Notes: generated by a model not told the origin, from the sequence alone. 64,000 nucleotides of DNA from Bacillus spongiae (GCF_037120725.1 NZ_JBBAXC010000004.1:62001-126000); one strand, 5' to 3'; numbered from the stretch's first letter, positions 35,425 to 44,893 are shown. Numbers and translations are program-made.

Positions 35425-36471
35425 TCATATTCCATCAGCCATATTCAAAATCGCTTCAATGATGACATTAGGTTGGTCAAACATCACATTGTGACCGCTA
35501 TTTGGAACTAAAATAAGTTCACTGTTATTGGATATATTGGTTAGTTGCATTTGGGAATCTTTCCAGATTTGATCTATATTACTCGCCTCTTGTTCTGAAT
35601 ACCCTAATTCAGTTGCATTTAATTGAAGTTCTTTATTTTCATCTGGTGTAATGATTGTTAAAGGCTTATCATCCAAGTGTTGAGTGTCTTTCACTAATTT
35701 CACTAATTTCTCTAATGTTCTTATTTGTTTATCTTCTTGATCTAATAATTTTAAAAAGGGAGTGTCATATTGAACATTGACATACTTTTCTAAGGAAAGG
35801 TAATCGGGAATTAAATCAGCAATCATATTCTCCCCAAATAGTCGTGCGAATCCAAATTGAGAAAAAATGCGAATGAAAGTTAGGTCTTGTCCCTCATAAT
35901 ATATATCATTATATGATGTAGCTTTTTCTGTCAAATACTCATTTCGTGCATCAACAAGAATTAAGCCTGAAACCTTTTCAGGATACTTATCTGCAAAGAG
36001 ACGAGTATAAATCCCTCCAAGTGAATGCCCCACTAATATGACAGGGGAATCAATATTTGAATATTCAAGAACTTTACTCAAATCATTAATTGTCATATCA
36101 ATATTAAAGCCATTTGGAGGTGGATCACTCCATCCATACCCCGCTCGGTCATAAGTAATGACTTCGGTATGCTTTGATAGCTCTTTTTGAATGTTTGACC
36201 AATCGTAAGACCATGAACCAAATCCTGCTTCAATAACAACAGGTGGCAGCTTCGTTTTCTCCCCTTTAATATTCACATGTATTTCTCTGTTTCCGACATC
36301 AATCATTTTTCCGTCTGGAGGAAAGTTGCTTTTAACATTCTTGTAACTCGTATATTCATAAACAAAACCTACTACTAATGTAAGAAGGATGATCGTCATC
36401 AAGGTTATTCCAAGGAATTTTAACCTTCTAAATCGTTTATGAACTTTCCTATGTTTTATCTCCAAATTCAT
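35425..36471 (-). CDS. Membrane-anchored alpha/beta hydrolase
   Basis: A 348-residue protein with an N-terminal membrane anchor (LKFLGITLMTIILLTLVVGF, about 18-38) and an external hydrolase domain. Marks are VVIEAGFGSWSYDW (oxyanion region), VILVGHSLGGIYTRL (nucleophile Ser), IIVDAR-like strand LILVDARNEY, and the catalytic His in PNSGHNVMFDQP near the C-terminus. The ATG at 36471 follows GGGG at 8 nt. Substrate unknown; related proteins act as lipases or esterases. Confidence 0.87.
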   Translation of the reverse strand: MNLEIKHRKVHKRFRRLKFLGITLMTIILLTLVVGFVYEYTSYKNVKSNFPPDGKMIDVGNREIHVNIKGEKTKLPPVVIEAGFGSWSYDWSNIQKELSKHTEVITYDRAGYGWSDPPPNGFNIDMTINDLSKVLEYSNIDSPVILVGHSLGGIYTRLFADKYPEKVSGLILVDARNEYLTEKATSYNDIYYEGQDLTFIRIFSQFGFARLFGENMIADLIPDYLSLEKYVNVQYDTPFLKLLDQEDKQIRTLEKLVKLVKDTQHLDDKPLTIITPDENKELQLNATELGYSEQEASNIDQIWKDSQMQLTNISNNSELILVPNSGHNVMFDQPNVIIEAILNMADGI

Positions 36472-37254
36472 CACAACATCCCCTTTTACTAATCTATTAT
36501 TCTTTTTATCCTATTATTTTCCCTTTAATATCATAAAAAGACTAAATTTAGTTAAAGGTGGCGCTGTTCATTTGGTAAAAATATACTTTGGCTAGTGTGA
36601 ACTTATGGGCTTTCTCTTGCATGAAACCTTCCTCAATAATCTTATTAAAACACAAAAAGACGCACTATTAATTAGTACGTCCGACCATAATATGTGAGCG
36701 AGTTTTTTCTGGTTGACCTTTTATCATAAGATCTTTTATTATAGCCGCAGTCAGGATAAAACCCAGCGCCCGCGGGACTAATCCTCGTCAGCCAAACTGT
36801 TCGCCATAAACATGATTCACAGGCTAGTTGGGACATAAATTCCGATTAACAAGCGAACCTATACATTACAAGGAGCATAGGGTTTATCTTTATAGAGGAG
36901 CATTTCCCCACTAATTACATGCTTCTACCATGATTTTATTAGATTTTGTTAATTTAATGACAAAAGTATTCACTGGCACTCCTCTCTCCTTTCACAATAT
37001 TGTAGAATATAAAATCTATGAATCTGAATCAATGTTTGACTTTTCGTAAAAGTGAGGCTTCTTTCTACATTTTATTAATTGGTGAGCGATTATATTGAGG
37101 CGTGAAACAGAACACTATCATAATAATTGGAGGACAAGCTAGGTTTCCCCTCTCTTGTCCATTACAGTTCTTTTTAAGTTTTTGCTCCACTAATTACTTG
37201 TTTCATACATTCCTTCTTTTACTAGTTTTATAGTAAAGAAAGCCATGTCCACAG
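36472..37254. other. Intergenic, 783 nt, with a GC-rich patch
   Basis: No gene found. About 36755-36845 is much more GC-rich than its surroundings (CCCAGCGCCCGCGGGAC and beyond) and looks foreign, perhaps the end of an insertion sequence. A terminator lies at 36654 and a hairpin GGACAAG/CTTGTCC at 37132-37160. Confidence 0.4.
36654..36681 (-). terminator. Hairpin terminator
   Basis: GACGCACTA (36659-36667) pairs with TAGTACGTC (36673-36681) with one mismatch; the minus strand continues CTTTTTG. It could end a long transcript of the SDR gene, 570 nt upstream. Confidence 0.6.
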
Positions 37255-37965
37255 CTACCAAGGAATCATGCCACCTTCGTTCAATATTTTCCCATTATAA
37301 CTTTTGTCACTGATTGCATACTTTACAATAACTTGTGCACCTTCAGCAGGGGTTTTCCCAAGTGGAACGTTTCCATTCTGATTAGTTGAGATCAAGCCAG
37401 GTGTAACTCCAAAAATCTCAGGTCCATCTGACTCAAATTCCTTTCCAAAGGCTAATGTTAAAGAGTTGACTGCCGTTTTTGATGAATTATATCCTAATGT
37501 ATTTAATTGAGGTAAATCACAATTGTCAAATATCGTTTGTGAGGACATATCTGTCGTTATATTGACTATTTTTCCACCATTAGCTTCTTTAACTAATGGT
37601 AAAAAAGCTTGAATCATTTGGAATGTTCCTAAGAAATTAATTTCAAATGAACGAAATAGTGTTTCTAATCTCAATTCACTAGGAAGGATATTAATATCTA
37701 GTACAACCCCATCGTTATTAACTAATAAATCTAAGTTATCCGTTACTTCTCCAATTTCATCTACTGAGTTTAATATAGATTCAGTATCAGCAATGTCTAC
37801 TTGAATAAGGGAAACATTTTCTAATCCTAAAGACTCAACTGCTTTTTGTCCTAGCTCCTTATTACGAGCTCCCAAAAAAACATGATAATTTTTTTCAGCT
37901 AATTGGCGAGCAATCTCGTAGCCAATACCTTTATTAGCACCTGTAACAAACACATATTTTGTCAT
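37255..37965 (-). CDS. Short-chain dehydrogenase/reductase
   Basis: A 236-residue classical SDR: the NAD(P) motif TGANKGIG (9-16), VNNDGV (the usual NNAG with Asp for Ala), a catalytic Ser in the ITTDMSSQ strand, and YNSSK with the catalytic Tyr and Lys. Close in pattern to carbonyl reductase-type SDRs that reduce aldehydes or ketones with NADPH (ANKG and GARN favour NADPH). GGGGGAA before the ATG. It lies downstream of the flavoprotein gene on the same strand, separated by a hairpin. Confidence 0.88.
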   Translation of the reverse strand: MTKYVFVTGANKGIGYEIARQLAEKNYHVFLGARNKELGQKAVESLGLENVSLIQVDIADTESILNSVDEIGEVTDNLDLLVNNDGVVLDINILPSELRLETLFRSFEINFLGTFQMIQAFLPLVKEANGGKIVNITTDMSSQTIFDNCDLPQLNTLGYNSSKTAVNSLTLAFGKEFESDGPEIFGVTPGLISTNQNGNVPLGKTPAEGAQVIVKYAISDKSYNGKILNEGGMIPW

Positions 37966-37987
37966 TATTCATTCCCCCATTATTGAT

Positions 37988-38015
37988 AAGAAAGGATTTA
38001 CCTTAATCCTTTCTT
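37988..38015 (-). terminator. Hairpin between flavoprotein and SDR genes
   Basis: AAGAAAGGATT (37988-37998) and AATCCTTTCTT (38005-38015) form a perfect 11-bp stem. The T tract is weak, so it may terminate partially or be an operator for the SDR gene. Confidence 0.5.
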
Positions 38016-38081
38016 GAGGTCAAGTAGGTTTATTTAATATTTTAAATACTTTATTCGTTTCACATAATCTCATACATTTAC

Positions 38082-38987
38082 TCAAAAACGTTCCATCGTT
38101 AAATCAGTATTAACAGCTACGGCCGTTTTATTTCCTTCGCCTGCAGACATCATTAGCGATGAAGGAAGTACTTTTTCAGTTTCTCCAGCAATGTAGATGT
38201 TTTTTTGTGTTGTCCTGCCCATTCCATCTGTTACAACAGCCCCTTTTTCGTCTATTTCACAACCTAGCTGTTCAACAAATGAAATGGGACGATAAAATGT
38301 TGGTATAACAAACCCTCCTGATCTGGCTATTGTTTCTCCTGATTCAAATTCAACTTCACGTAAATACCCATCAACACCTATTAACTTTTTAACTGGCTCC
38401 ACCATTATCTTTATATTACGCTTTTGTAGCTCTAAAGCACTTTGTTCACTTATTCTAGCGCCATTTGTTATAAGAACTAAATCTTTAGACCAGTTGTAAA
38501 CTAATTTAGTCATATGGAGCATATATTCTTCATCTTCTGCTATAACAACGAGTGGCTTATCTCTCATCTCCCACCCATCACAATATGGGCAACTAAAAAT
38601 GCTTTTTCCATAATAATCTCTAACAGATAGTATAGGGAATACCTCTTGAACACCAGTGGCTAATACGATTTTTTCCGTACTATATTCTTCATCATCTTTT
38701 GTTCTCACTATAAATCTTTCATTAACAATATCTTTAGTTATCTCGGTAATCTTTGTATTAAAGTAAGATATGGAAGGATATTTCTCTAATTCTTTTAACC
38801 CTATTTCTCTAAATTCATGAGGTTTCGTCCCGTCTCTTGTTATAAATCCATGTGATTCTTGAGTAACTCTGTTCCTATTGGATCCGTCGTCAAACACTCC
38901 GATATTTCTTCTCGCCCTTCCTAACGTTAAGCTAGTACTTAACCCTGCAGCTCCTGCACCTACAACAATACAATCAAAAATATTCAT
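38082..38987 (-). CDS. Thioredoxin reductase-like FAD oxidoreductase
   Basis: A 301-residue flavoprotein. The FAD motif is VVGAGAAGLSTSL, and the redox-active pair is CPYCDGWE, as in thioredoxin reductase-like proteins. The ATG motif IVLATGVQEVFP and the C-terminal IYIAGE are present. The usual second GxGxxA motif for NADPH is replaced by VVIAEDEEYML, so pyridine nucleotide binding may be changed or lost. The ATG at 38987 has AAAAGGAT 7 nt upstream. It follows a methyltransferase gene and has its own promoter with a putative Rrf2 site. Confidence 0.86.
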   Translation of the reverse strand: MNIFDCIVVGAGAAGLSTSLTLGRARRNIGVFDDGSNRNRVTQESHGFITRDGTKPHEFREIGLKELEKYPSISYFNTKITEITKDIVNERFIVRTKDDEEYSTEKIVLATGVQEVFPILSVRDYYGKSIFSCPYCDGWEMRDKPLVVIAEDEEYMLHMTKLVYNWSKDLVLITNGARISEQSALELQKRNIKIMVEPVKKLIGVDGYLREVEFESGETIARSGGFVIPTFYRPISFVEQLGCEIDEKGAVVTDGMGRTTQKNIYIAGETEKVLPSSLMMSAGEGNKTAVAVNTDLTMERF

Positions 38988-39021
38988 TCGAATCATCCTT
39001 TTCATTTTTTTATAAAAATCA

Positions 39022-39063
39022 CTATTAAAGACCTTTTATATCTGTAATTAAATTAAAATTGAA
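39022..39063 (-). promoter_or_regulatory. Promoter and putative Rrf2 site of flavoprotein gene
   Basis: On the minus strand, TTCAAT (39058-39063) and TATAAA (39035-39040) are 17 bp apart and are followed by the block GGTCTTTAAT. The 19-nt segment GATATAAAAnGTCTTTAAT is identical in the upstream methyltransferase promoter except at n. Confidence 0.6.
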
Positions 39064-39913
39064 CAAGTACCTTTCCAAATCTCCCTCCCATTCTTAATGG
39101 GATTTTACCTGTATAGGTTCTACGTAAATATGATTCAGATTGTTTTAGTAACTTATCTTCTAACGGGATTCCATATTCAACAAACCATTCAGGTAATTTA
39201 GTTACTGCGTCTTCGATATCTATTTCCACAGTTTTTATATGCCTTTCAATCAAAGATTGATAAGAGTAACCTTTTAGAAAAAGTAAATGTAAAATATATG
39301 CCATATCAGACGAACCAATTCCTTTCAGCTCTATTTCTAGAATGGGTAAAAGTTCATCCATGACATGATTTTCTTTTCTGCTAGACATGCCGCTAATATA
39401 ACAATATTTCTTCGCATAACTAAGTGTCTTTTCAACTATCTTCCAGTTTTGCATAACAGGGCTCATTGATGAAAAAACGAAATCATAGGATTGTTTACGA
39501 GTATCTTTCAAAAAGTCCTCAAAAGGCTTTTGAATAATATTCACTTTGACAGAATGCTTATTTGCATGTTCCTCTAACATGGTTGCTAAATCTAATGAAG
39601 GTTCAACAGCAGTAACCTTTGCTCCTTTTCTTGCCATAGGGATGCTAAACACACCAGATGCTGCCCCAATGTCTAACACAGAAATCCCCTCAAAGCTAAC
39701 ACCTTGTTGTTCAACCCATTTCAAAATTCTATTTACTCGTTGTCTCCCTTCATTACTAAACGAATTTGCGTTATAGGAATTCGCCCATTTTTTAAACCCT
39801 TTGCTATTATAAGATCCCATTTGCCCCAGCCTTTGCATTATTTTCAAATTTGTATTTGAATCATTTTCCCAGGCAGATTCCCATGTTTTTTGATTAAATA
39901 AGTCATTTTCCAC
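39053..39913 (-). CDS. Class I SAM-dependent methyltransferase
   Basis: A 286-residue methyltransferase: motif I VLDIGAASGVFSIPM (about 79-93), motif II VTAVEPS, and motif IV DFVFSSMSPVM. The C-terminal third is an extra helical region (LLFLKGYSYQSLIERH) typical of arsenite- or tocopherol-type and corrinoid-linked methyltransferases, so no substrate is named. GTG start with AGGGGGAA 5 nt upstream. It is the first gene after the Rrf2 regulator and shares its probable control. Confidence 0.83.
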   Translation of the reverse strand: MENDLFNQKTWESAWENDSNTNLKIMQRLGQMGSYNSKGFKKWANSYNANSFSNEGRQRVNRILKWVEQQGVSFEGISVLDIGAASGVFSIPMARKGAKVTAVEPSLDLATMLEEHANKHSVKVNIIQKPFEDFLKDTRKQSYDFVFSSMSPVMQNWKIVEKTLSYAKKYCYISGMSSRKENHVMDELLPILEIELKGIGSSDMAYILHLLFLKGYSYQSLIERHIKTVEIDIEDAVTKLPEWFVEYGIPLEDKLLKQSESYLRRTYTGKIPLRMGGRFGKVLVQF

Positions 39914-39951
39914 TTATATTCCCCCTTCAGTTTTGTTGTAAATTCATTGAC

Positions 39952-39991
39952 ATTAAAGACATTTTATATCTACGATTAGAATATAAAACAA
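39952..39991 (-). promoter_or_regulatory. Promoter and putative Rrf2 site of methyltransferase gene
   Basis: On the minus strand, TTGTTT (39986-39991) and TATAAA (39963-39968) are 17 bp apart, followed by TGTCTTTAAT at the expected start site. Same block as at 39022-39040. Confidence 0.65.
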
Positions 39992-40010
39992 CATTGACCG
40001 TTGCTTTATT

Positions 40011-40388
40011 TTAAATTAAGTCTGAAATTTTACGCTTTCTTAATTCTTCTTCCATTTTTTCTTCTGAACTTAACATGACTTTTTGGATCGGACAATCAGG
40101 TCCATGATCATAACAATCAAATAATGAAGACCTTCCTTCGATTGTGTCAATGATATCGAGAAAAGAAATCGATTCCCATCCATTTGACAATGAATATCCT
40201 CCATTAGCTCCTGATGCCGAAGTAACCATGCCTTCCTTCACAAGTTTTGTCAATATTTTAGATAAATATGTCGGTGAAACATTTAATTGCTTGGCAAGAA
40301 CTTGGACTCCAACAGGTTTATTAGCATTTATTGTGGCTAAATATAACATCGTGTGCAAAGCGTGGCTTGTTGCTTTTGTAAATTTCAT
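40011..40388 (-). CDS. Rrf2 family transcriptional regulator
   Basis: A 125-residue regulator: winged helix (VQVLAKQLNVSPTYLSKILTKLVKEG), wing SASGANGGYSLS, and C-terminal dimer helix. It has two cysteines, C92 and C99 (DCYDHGPDC), rather than the three that bind an iron-sulfur cluster in NsrR/IscR, so a thiol or disulfide sensor is more likely. GAGGTTG before the ATG. A palindrome at its own start site suggests autorepression, and related sites precede the methyltransferase and flavoprotein genes. Confidence 0.92.
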   Translation of the reverse strand: MKFTKATSHALHTMLYLATINANKPVGVQVLAKQLNVSPTYLSKILTKLVKEGMVTSASGANGGYSLSNGWESISFLDIIDTIEGRSSLFDCYDHGPDCPIQKVMLSSEEKMEEELRKRKISDLI

Positions 40389-40410
40389 TTTTTCAACCTC
40401 TTCATTATAA

Positions 40411-40467
40411 TTAAAGACTTCGAAGGTCTTTAATAACGATTATAGTTAATAGTTATTTTGATGTCAA
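40411..40467 (-). promoter_or_regulatory. Consensus promoter and palindrome of rrf2 gene
   Basis: On the minus strand, TTGACA (40462-40467) and TATAAT (40439-40444) with a 17-bp spacer are a perfect SigA promoter. The dyad TTAAAGAC (40411-40418)/GTCTTTAA (40426-40433) lies exactly over the predicted start, which fits repression by the Rrf2 product. Confidence 0.85.
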
Positions 40468-40643
40468 TGTAAGAGCCCTCACTTTTTACTATCACCTAGA
40501 TACCAGCCATAAACTTCCCCTATATACAGTGAAATTGATCAAACCACTCCTCCACTTATAAAAGCTATAGAATCATTACTACACTAATGTACCTGTTACC
40601 TAAAAACAAAATTAATTCTTACAGTCACTTTTTTCAAACATAA

Positions 40644-40673
40644 AAAAGCGCGATGGTTTTTAATCATCGCACT
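40644..40673 (-). terminator. Terminator after SUKH gene
   Basis: GCGATG/CATCGC stem with flanking pairs and a TTTTTT tract on the minus strand, about 90 nt after the stop of the 40763 gene. Confidence 0.75.
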
Positions 40674-40762
40674 TGATGGAAACGCTTAAAATTAGAATTA
40701 TATGAAAATACTTCAATGTTCTTTCATTTTTGTCCTATAGATAAAATACATTCTCTAATAGC

Positions 40763-42121
40763 TTAATAAAATATATTAATATTTTGTAAAATATTCTCTA
40801 GGATTAACTTTCGCTTTCTTAGAACTTGTTTATCGTGTAATTTTAGAAGGAAATCAGTAAACTCCGATTTATCAGGAAGATTTGTTATACCAAAAGTATA
40901 TTTACTGTCTTTGTTCTTCTCATGTACATACTTTTCTAATACGTGAATTACAGTTACTTCATGCTTTTCTTCTAATGAAGTCCACCTTTCTAAGTCATGC
41001 CAAGAAAAGTTAGATGTAAAGTATAACTCTTCCCACCCTTCTGTCACAGGCAATTTCACATGATTTTCCATCCAAGTGATAACATCCCTCGAATGAAATT
41101 CACCAAGGTGTGAAAGTGCCTCATATCCCGTTACCTTAAAATTAGGTCGTCGTTCAAGAAAATTAAGTACTAAGGGGAGTCCTTTTTCCTTACTTATACA
41201 CATCGAAGTTAGATAGGATCGTAACCCTGGATCGAGCTTATCTTCTTTAGTTTCCCATAGGCTTGTCACCCATGATTCTGCGTAAACTCCTAATACCCCT
41301 CCTATAACCTTACAAATAATCTTTTGATCCATATATGCCTCTTTTTTATTCAATTCTTCTAGGAGGAAACTAAGTAGCTCATCTTTCCTAAATTTCTGAA
41401 GACAGTTGATTATTTCTTCATTTACTTCATTACGATAAATAACAAAAGCTATTAGCTCGTTCATGTTATTTTTCACATCATCTATCATTGTCTCTGAAAA
41501 TGATTCAAACCAATTCTTCCATCTAACAGCTGCTAAATTTGTTGTCTCGAGCCCAGAATCATCTAGAAAGTATTTAAGCTGCCATTTTTCACTACCAATA
41601 CACCCTAATTCAGTAATCTTATATAAGTAATCGATAAAAGAATCCGCAACATAAGTAATGGTGTCCTCTTCGTGGTCCCAATAAATAACTGGTTTCTCTT
41701 CACTTTCAACAGACATATCAAAAGCGTATATATCTCCGTTACCTGTATGAGAAAATTCTAATTTCCCCCTAAGTGCCTTCCCATAATTATCTTCGTCTTC
41801 CATCAACTCATCTGCTAATATATTTAAATTCTGTAAGAAATCAATATTCCAATTTATCTCCCCTGAACATATTTCGCTAAATTCACTTGGAACCATAGTA
41901 TCGTCCGAAAAAGAGTAATATAATGAAACTGATTTACCTAGATTTTGTAAAACATTTTTATAAGAAGGCGGTAATTCATATCCTACCTCTATTTCTTTAG
42001 CCTCAATTTCCTGTAGAATAGCTTTGTCGCCTATTTCAATAGGATATACTGTACCGTTATTATCCTCTAACTTACTTAGTATTTGCTCCCATTTTGATAA
42101 TAAGAGATTCATTTCATCCAT
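40763..42121 (-). CDS. SMI1/KNR4 (SUKH) family protein
   Basis: A 452-residue cytoplasmic protein. The first 170 residues carry the SUKH pattern: EIEAKEIEVGYELPPSYKNV, a hydrophobic core strand, FSHTGNGDIYAFDM, and PVIYWDHEEDTI. The rest is helical and looks like irregular HEAT-type repeats (DPGLRSYLTSM, VTGYEALSHLGEF). SUKH proteins often neutralise contact-dependent or polymorphic toxins, but they also occur alone. The ATG at 42121 has GAGGAG 8 nt upstream. No toxin gene is adjacent. Confidence 0.8.
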   Translation of the reverse strand: MDEMNLLLSKWEQILSKLEDNNGTVYPIEIGDKAILQEIEAKEIEVGYELPPSYKNVLQNLGKSVSLYYSFSDDTMVPSEFSEICSGEINWNIDFLQNLNILADELMEDEDNYGKALRGKLEFSHTGNGDIYAFDMSVESEEKPVIYWDHEEDTITYVADSFIDYLYKITELGCIGSEKWQLKYFLDDSGLETTNLAAVRWKNWFESFSETMIDDVKNNMNELIAFVIYRNEVNEEIINCLQKFRKDELLSFLLEELNKKEAYMDQKIICKVIGGVLGVYAESWVTSLWETKEDKLDPGLRSYLTSMCISKEKGLPLVLNFLERRPNFKVTGYEALSHLGEFHSRDVITWMENHVKLPVTEGWEELYFTSNFSWHDLERWTSLEEKHEVTVIHVLEKYVHEKNKDSKYTFGITNLPDKSEFTDFLLKLHDKQVLRKRKLILENILQNINIFY

Positions 42122-42230
42122 TCTATTAACTCCTCTAGTATGTAAAAATATCACTCAATTGAATTTGACTAAATTGTGGGACTATACCATTATTGTTTAT
42201 CTAGAGAAATTCCATTTGGTTTATTTATGT

Positions 42231-42482
42231 TTATATAATAGATTTTTCAAACAGACTTCTGTAATGGTGTAGTTTAAATTGAATTTCTAAGTATTGAATT
42301 CTATTCCAAAACGTCTCTTCATCTAACTTTTTAAAATCATTTATTTGACTTTCTGCTAGGTTGTGAAATGCATGGGCAATATGAAAACACTCATCCTGTG
42401 ATACGCTATTTTTAATGTCTAAAAATGCTTGATATATTAGAATTCTATAAGCATTTTTCCTTCCCTCATCCACTATTTCCAC
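42231..42482 (-). CDS. Hypothetical small helical protein
   Basis: An 83-residue protein, probably all helical (NAYRILIYQAFLDIKN, HIAHAFHNLAESQINDF). GTG at 42482 or GTG three codons later; the ribosome site is GGGGTGG. It is 109 nt upstream of the SUKH gene on the same strand. It resembles short Bacillus proteins of unknown function found beside SUKH or immunity genes, from memory only. Confidence 0.6.
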   Translation of the reverse strand: MEIVDEGRKNAYRILIYQAFLDIKNSVSQDECFHIAHAFHNLAESQINDFKKLDEETFWNRIQYLEIQFKLHHYRSLFEKSII

Positions 42483-42672
42483 CCCATAATTAAATGTATT
42501 AATGCCATAATCGTACTTTATGTATTATTAAGTACGGCCCATCAAACTCTCTCCTTATACTAGTATATAATTCAATATGATTTTTAATATTATCTCGAAT
42601 TCAATCCTTCAAGGTAATAGCCTTTCAATGAACTTTTTCATCTCTTCACTCAACTTTATTTTCAAAACTAAT

Positions 42673-42708
42673 AACAACGAAGCGTGATCCAACTCACGCT
42701 TCGTTGTT
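42673..42708 (-). terminator. Strong terminator after MMPL gene
   Basis: A perfect 15-bp stem (AACAACGAAGCGTGA at 42673-42687 and its complement at 42694-42708), 4 nt after the stop of the MMPL gene. Confidence 0.88.
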
Positions 42709-42712
42709 TTGT

Positions 42713-44893
42713 TTACTCTGATGCTTCTTCAAGCTTCACTTTTTTGCCTTGATTAAATTTCAATCCGAAAAACCACCAATTCCAATCTCCTAGCAATTTC
42801 ATTAGGGCAGGAACTAATACCATTCGCACAATCGTCGCGTCAATAAAGATCGCAAGAGCAATTCCCACGCCCATTTGTCTTACTGGCATCACGCTTGTGA
42901 AGGCAAAGGCACCCGTTACGACAATCATAATCGCTGCCGCAGAGGTAATAATTTTACTTGTCGATGTTAACCCTTTAACAATTGCTTTATTATTATGCTG
43001 TGTTTCTAAATAAACCTCATGAATTCTGGAAATTAAAAACACTTCATAGTCCATAGACAACCCAAATACTAAGCTGAAGACTAATACAGGTAACATTAGC
43101 GATATATCAACCGCATCAAAGCCAAAATGTCCTCCTTGGAATATCCAAGCAATTAAGCCAAATGTTGCACATAAACTTAAGATGTTCATCATGATCGCCT
43201 TTAGTGGAATGAGAATTGAACGGAATGCTATGGATAAAATAAAGAAAGTTGAGATAAGAATTAAAGCTAAACCATACGGAGCTTTATCATATATTTCTTT
43301 AAAAATTTCCTGCTCAAATTTGATTGAGCCACCCAATTGTAATGCTAGCTCCGTATTCTTTTCCGCCCATTCCTCTACCCATTCATACCCCTCTTCTTTC
43401 GTTCGGGAAGGATCTAAATAGACGTTTAATAGCATTTTATCCTCAGCAACGTATTGGTCCAAAATAGGCTGTAATGGATTGCTTTCATTTTGCTGGGTAG
43501 CTCCATAAAACGTTTCCACATCGTCTATGTTAGCAAGGCTAAACGGGGACTCAATCGTCTCAACGAGCGACTCTTCCTCAAGATTTGCTATTAATGCTTT
43601 CACCTTTTCTAAATTTTCCAATGACAGTATTTCTCCGTCCGCCTCGGCTACAATCGTTACTTGATTTTCGACTCTTTTTTCATCCTCAATAAATTCTTGT
43701 GTAAAGGTATCGTATGCTTTACGAGACTCGTAGGTTGTCGGTAAAGAATCCGTTGTCTCAATAGCCAAATTCATGTCACGCAGTGGAATCAATGCTACTA
43801 ATAAAATGGCCAATGACATGATGCTCATGATAACAGGTCGCTTCATTACAAGGTTGGCGAATTTTTCCCACACACTTGACGTTCCTTCCTTTACTTTTAA
43901 AATCTTGAGGGCGTTTATTTTAGGACCGACAAACGATAACAGGGCTGGTAAAAACGTAATCGAAACGAGTACCGCAATCAGAACGACGGTCATCCCACCT
44001 AAGCCTACATTTTGGAATATATCAATTTGAATAAACATTAAACCAAATAAGCCAATAAAAACACAAAGTCCTGAAAATACAATCGACCTTCCTGCGGTTG
44101 CAACCGTCACCTTAATCGCATCCTCTGTCGACCGATGCTGTATCTCTTCTTTAAAGCGGTTAATAATTAATAGGGCAAAATCAATACTTAAAGCGAGCCC
44201 AATCATTGGGACAATATTTAAAATAAAGATGGATAAATTCGTAGAATAACTAAAAAAGTAGACAATTCCCATGGTCATTAAGATTGAAATAACGCCGATG
44301 ACAAGCGGAATACTAGCCGCAACAAGTCCGCCAAATGCTAAGATCAAGACGATTAAGGCAATCGGTAAGCCAATCGTTTCTGCTTTCGCTAAGTCTTTTT
44401 GACTTGCTTCATTCAAGTCTTTAATGATGACGGGTTCACCTGTTAAACTAACCTGTACGCCCTCAGCTGGAGAAATATCTGCACGGAGCTCCTCGATTGT
44501 TTCAGCAAGCTCACCTGCTTCTTGGTCGAAAAGCAATAAGCCGTATGCATAGTCTTCGCGCATCATCTGTTCCTGCATAAATGGGGTGATCACTGACTCT
44601 ACTTGCTTTTGTTCACCTAATTCCGTTAAAGTATCAGTAATTGCCACTTCAAAATTGGCTTCGCTAGTCGTCTCCCCTTTTTCAAATAGGACAATGATGG
44701 AGGATTTTGCTTGACCGAACTCCTCCTCTAAAATCGTTCTCGTTTCTTGATAATCTCCGTCGTATTCAAATCCATCTCCACTTAATACTCCAGGAAGCTT
44801 TAACGCAAAAAAGCAAAAAACAGTAATTAAGACGAGCCAAAATATGACCATAAGCTTTCTGTACTTATAAGTTACTTTCCCCAATAAATTCAT
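42713..44893 (-). CDS. MMPL family RND-type transporter
   Basis: A 726-residue membrane protein with the 12-helix MMPL layout: helix 1, a large outer domain, five helices, a second outer domain (to about residue 500) and five more helices. Marks are ALSIDFALLIINRFKEE (about 232-248), FGLSMDYEVFLISRI (second copy) and ADGEI/EDEKRVE outer loops. It resembles YdfJ-type drug or lipid exporters. GGTGGGGATGAA precedes the ATG. It is 63 nt downstream of an SRPBCC gene, so both are probably co-transcribed and end at the terminator at 42673. Confidence 0.92.
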   Translation of the reverse strand: MNLLGKVTYKYRKLMVIFWLVLITVFCFFALKLPGVLSGDGFEYDGDYQETRTILEEEFGQAKSSIIVLFEKGETTSEANFEVAITDTLTELGEQKQVESVITPFMQEQMMREDYAYGLLLFDQEAGELAETIEELRADISPAEGVQVSLTGEPVIIKDLNEASQKDLAKAETIGLPIALIVLILAFGGLVAASIPLVIGVISILMTMGIVYFFSYSTNLSIFILNIVPMIGLALSIDFALLIINRFKEEIQHRSTEDAIKVTVATAGRSIVFSGLCVFIGLFGLMFIQIDIFQNVGLGGMTVVLIAVLVSITFLPALLSFVGPKINALKILKVKEGTSSVWEKFANLVMKRPVIMSIMSLAILLVALIPLRDMNLAIETTDSLPTTYESRKAYDTFTQEFIEDEKRVENQVTIVAEADGEILSLENLEKVKALIANLEEESLVETIESPFSLANIDDVETFYGATQQNESNPLQPILDQYVAEDKMLLNVYLDPSRTKEEGYEWVEEWAEKNTELALQLGGSIKFEQEIFKEIYDKAPYGLALILISTFFILSIAFRSILIPLKAIMMNILSLCATFGLIAWIFQGGHFGFDAVDISLMLPVLVFSLVFGLSMDYEVFLISRIHEVYLETQHNNKAIVKGLTSTSKIITSAAAIMIVVTGAFAFTSVMPVRQMGVGIALAIFIDATIVRMVLVPALMKLLGDWNWWFFGLKFNQGKKVKLEEASE

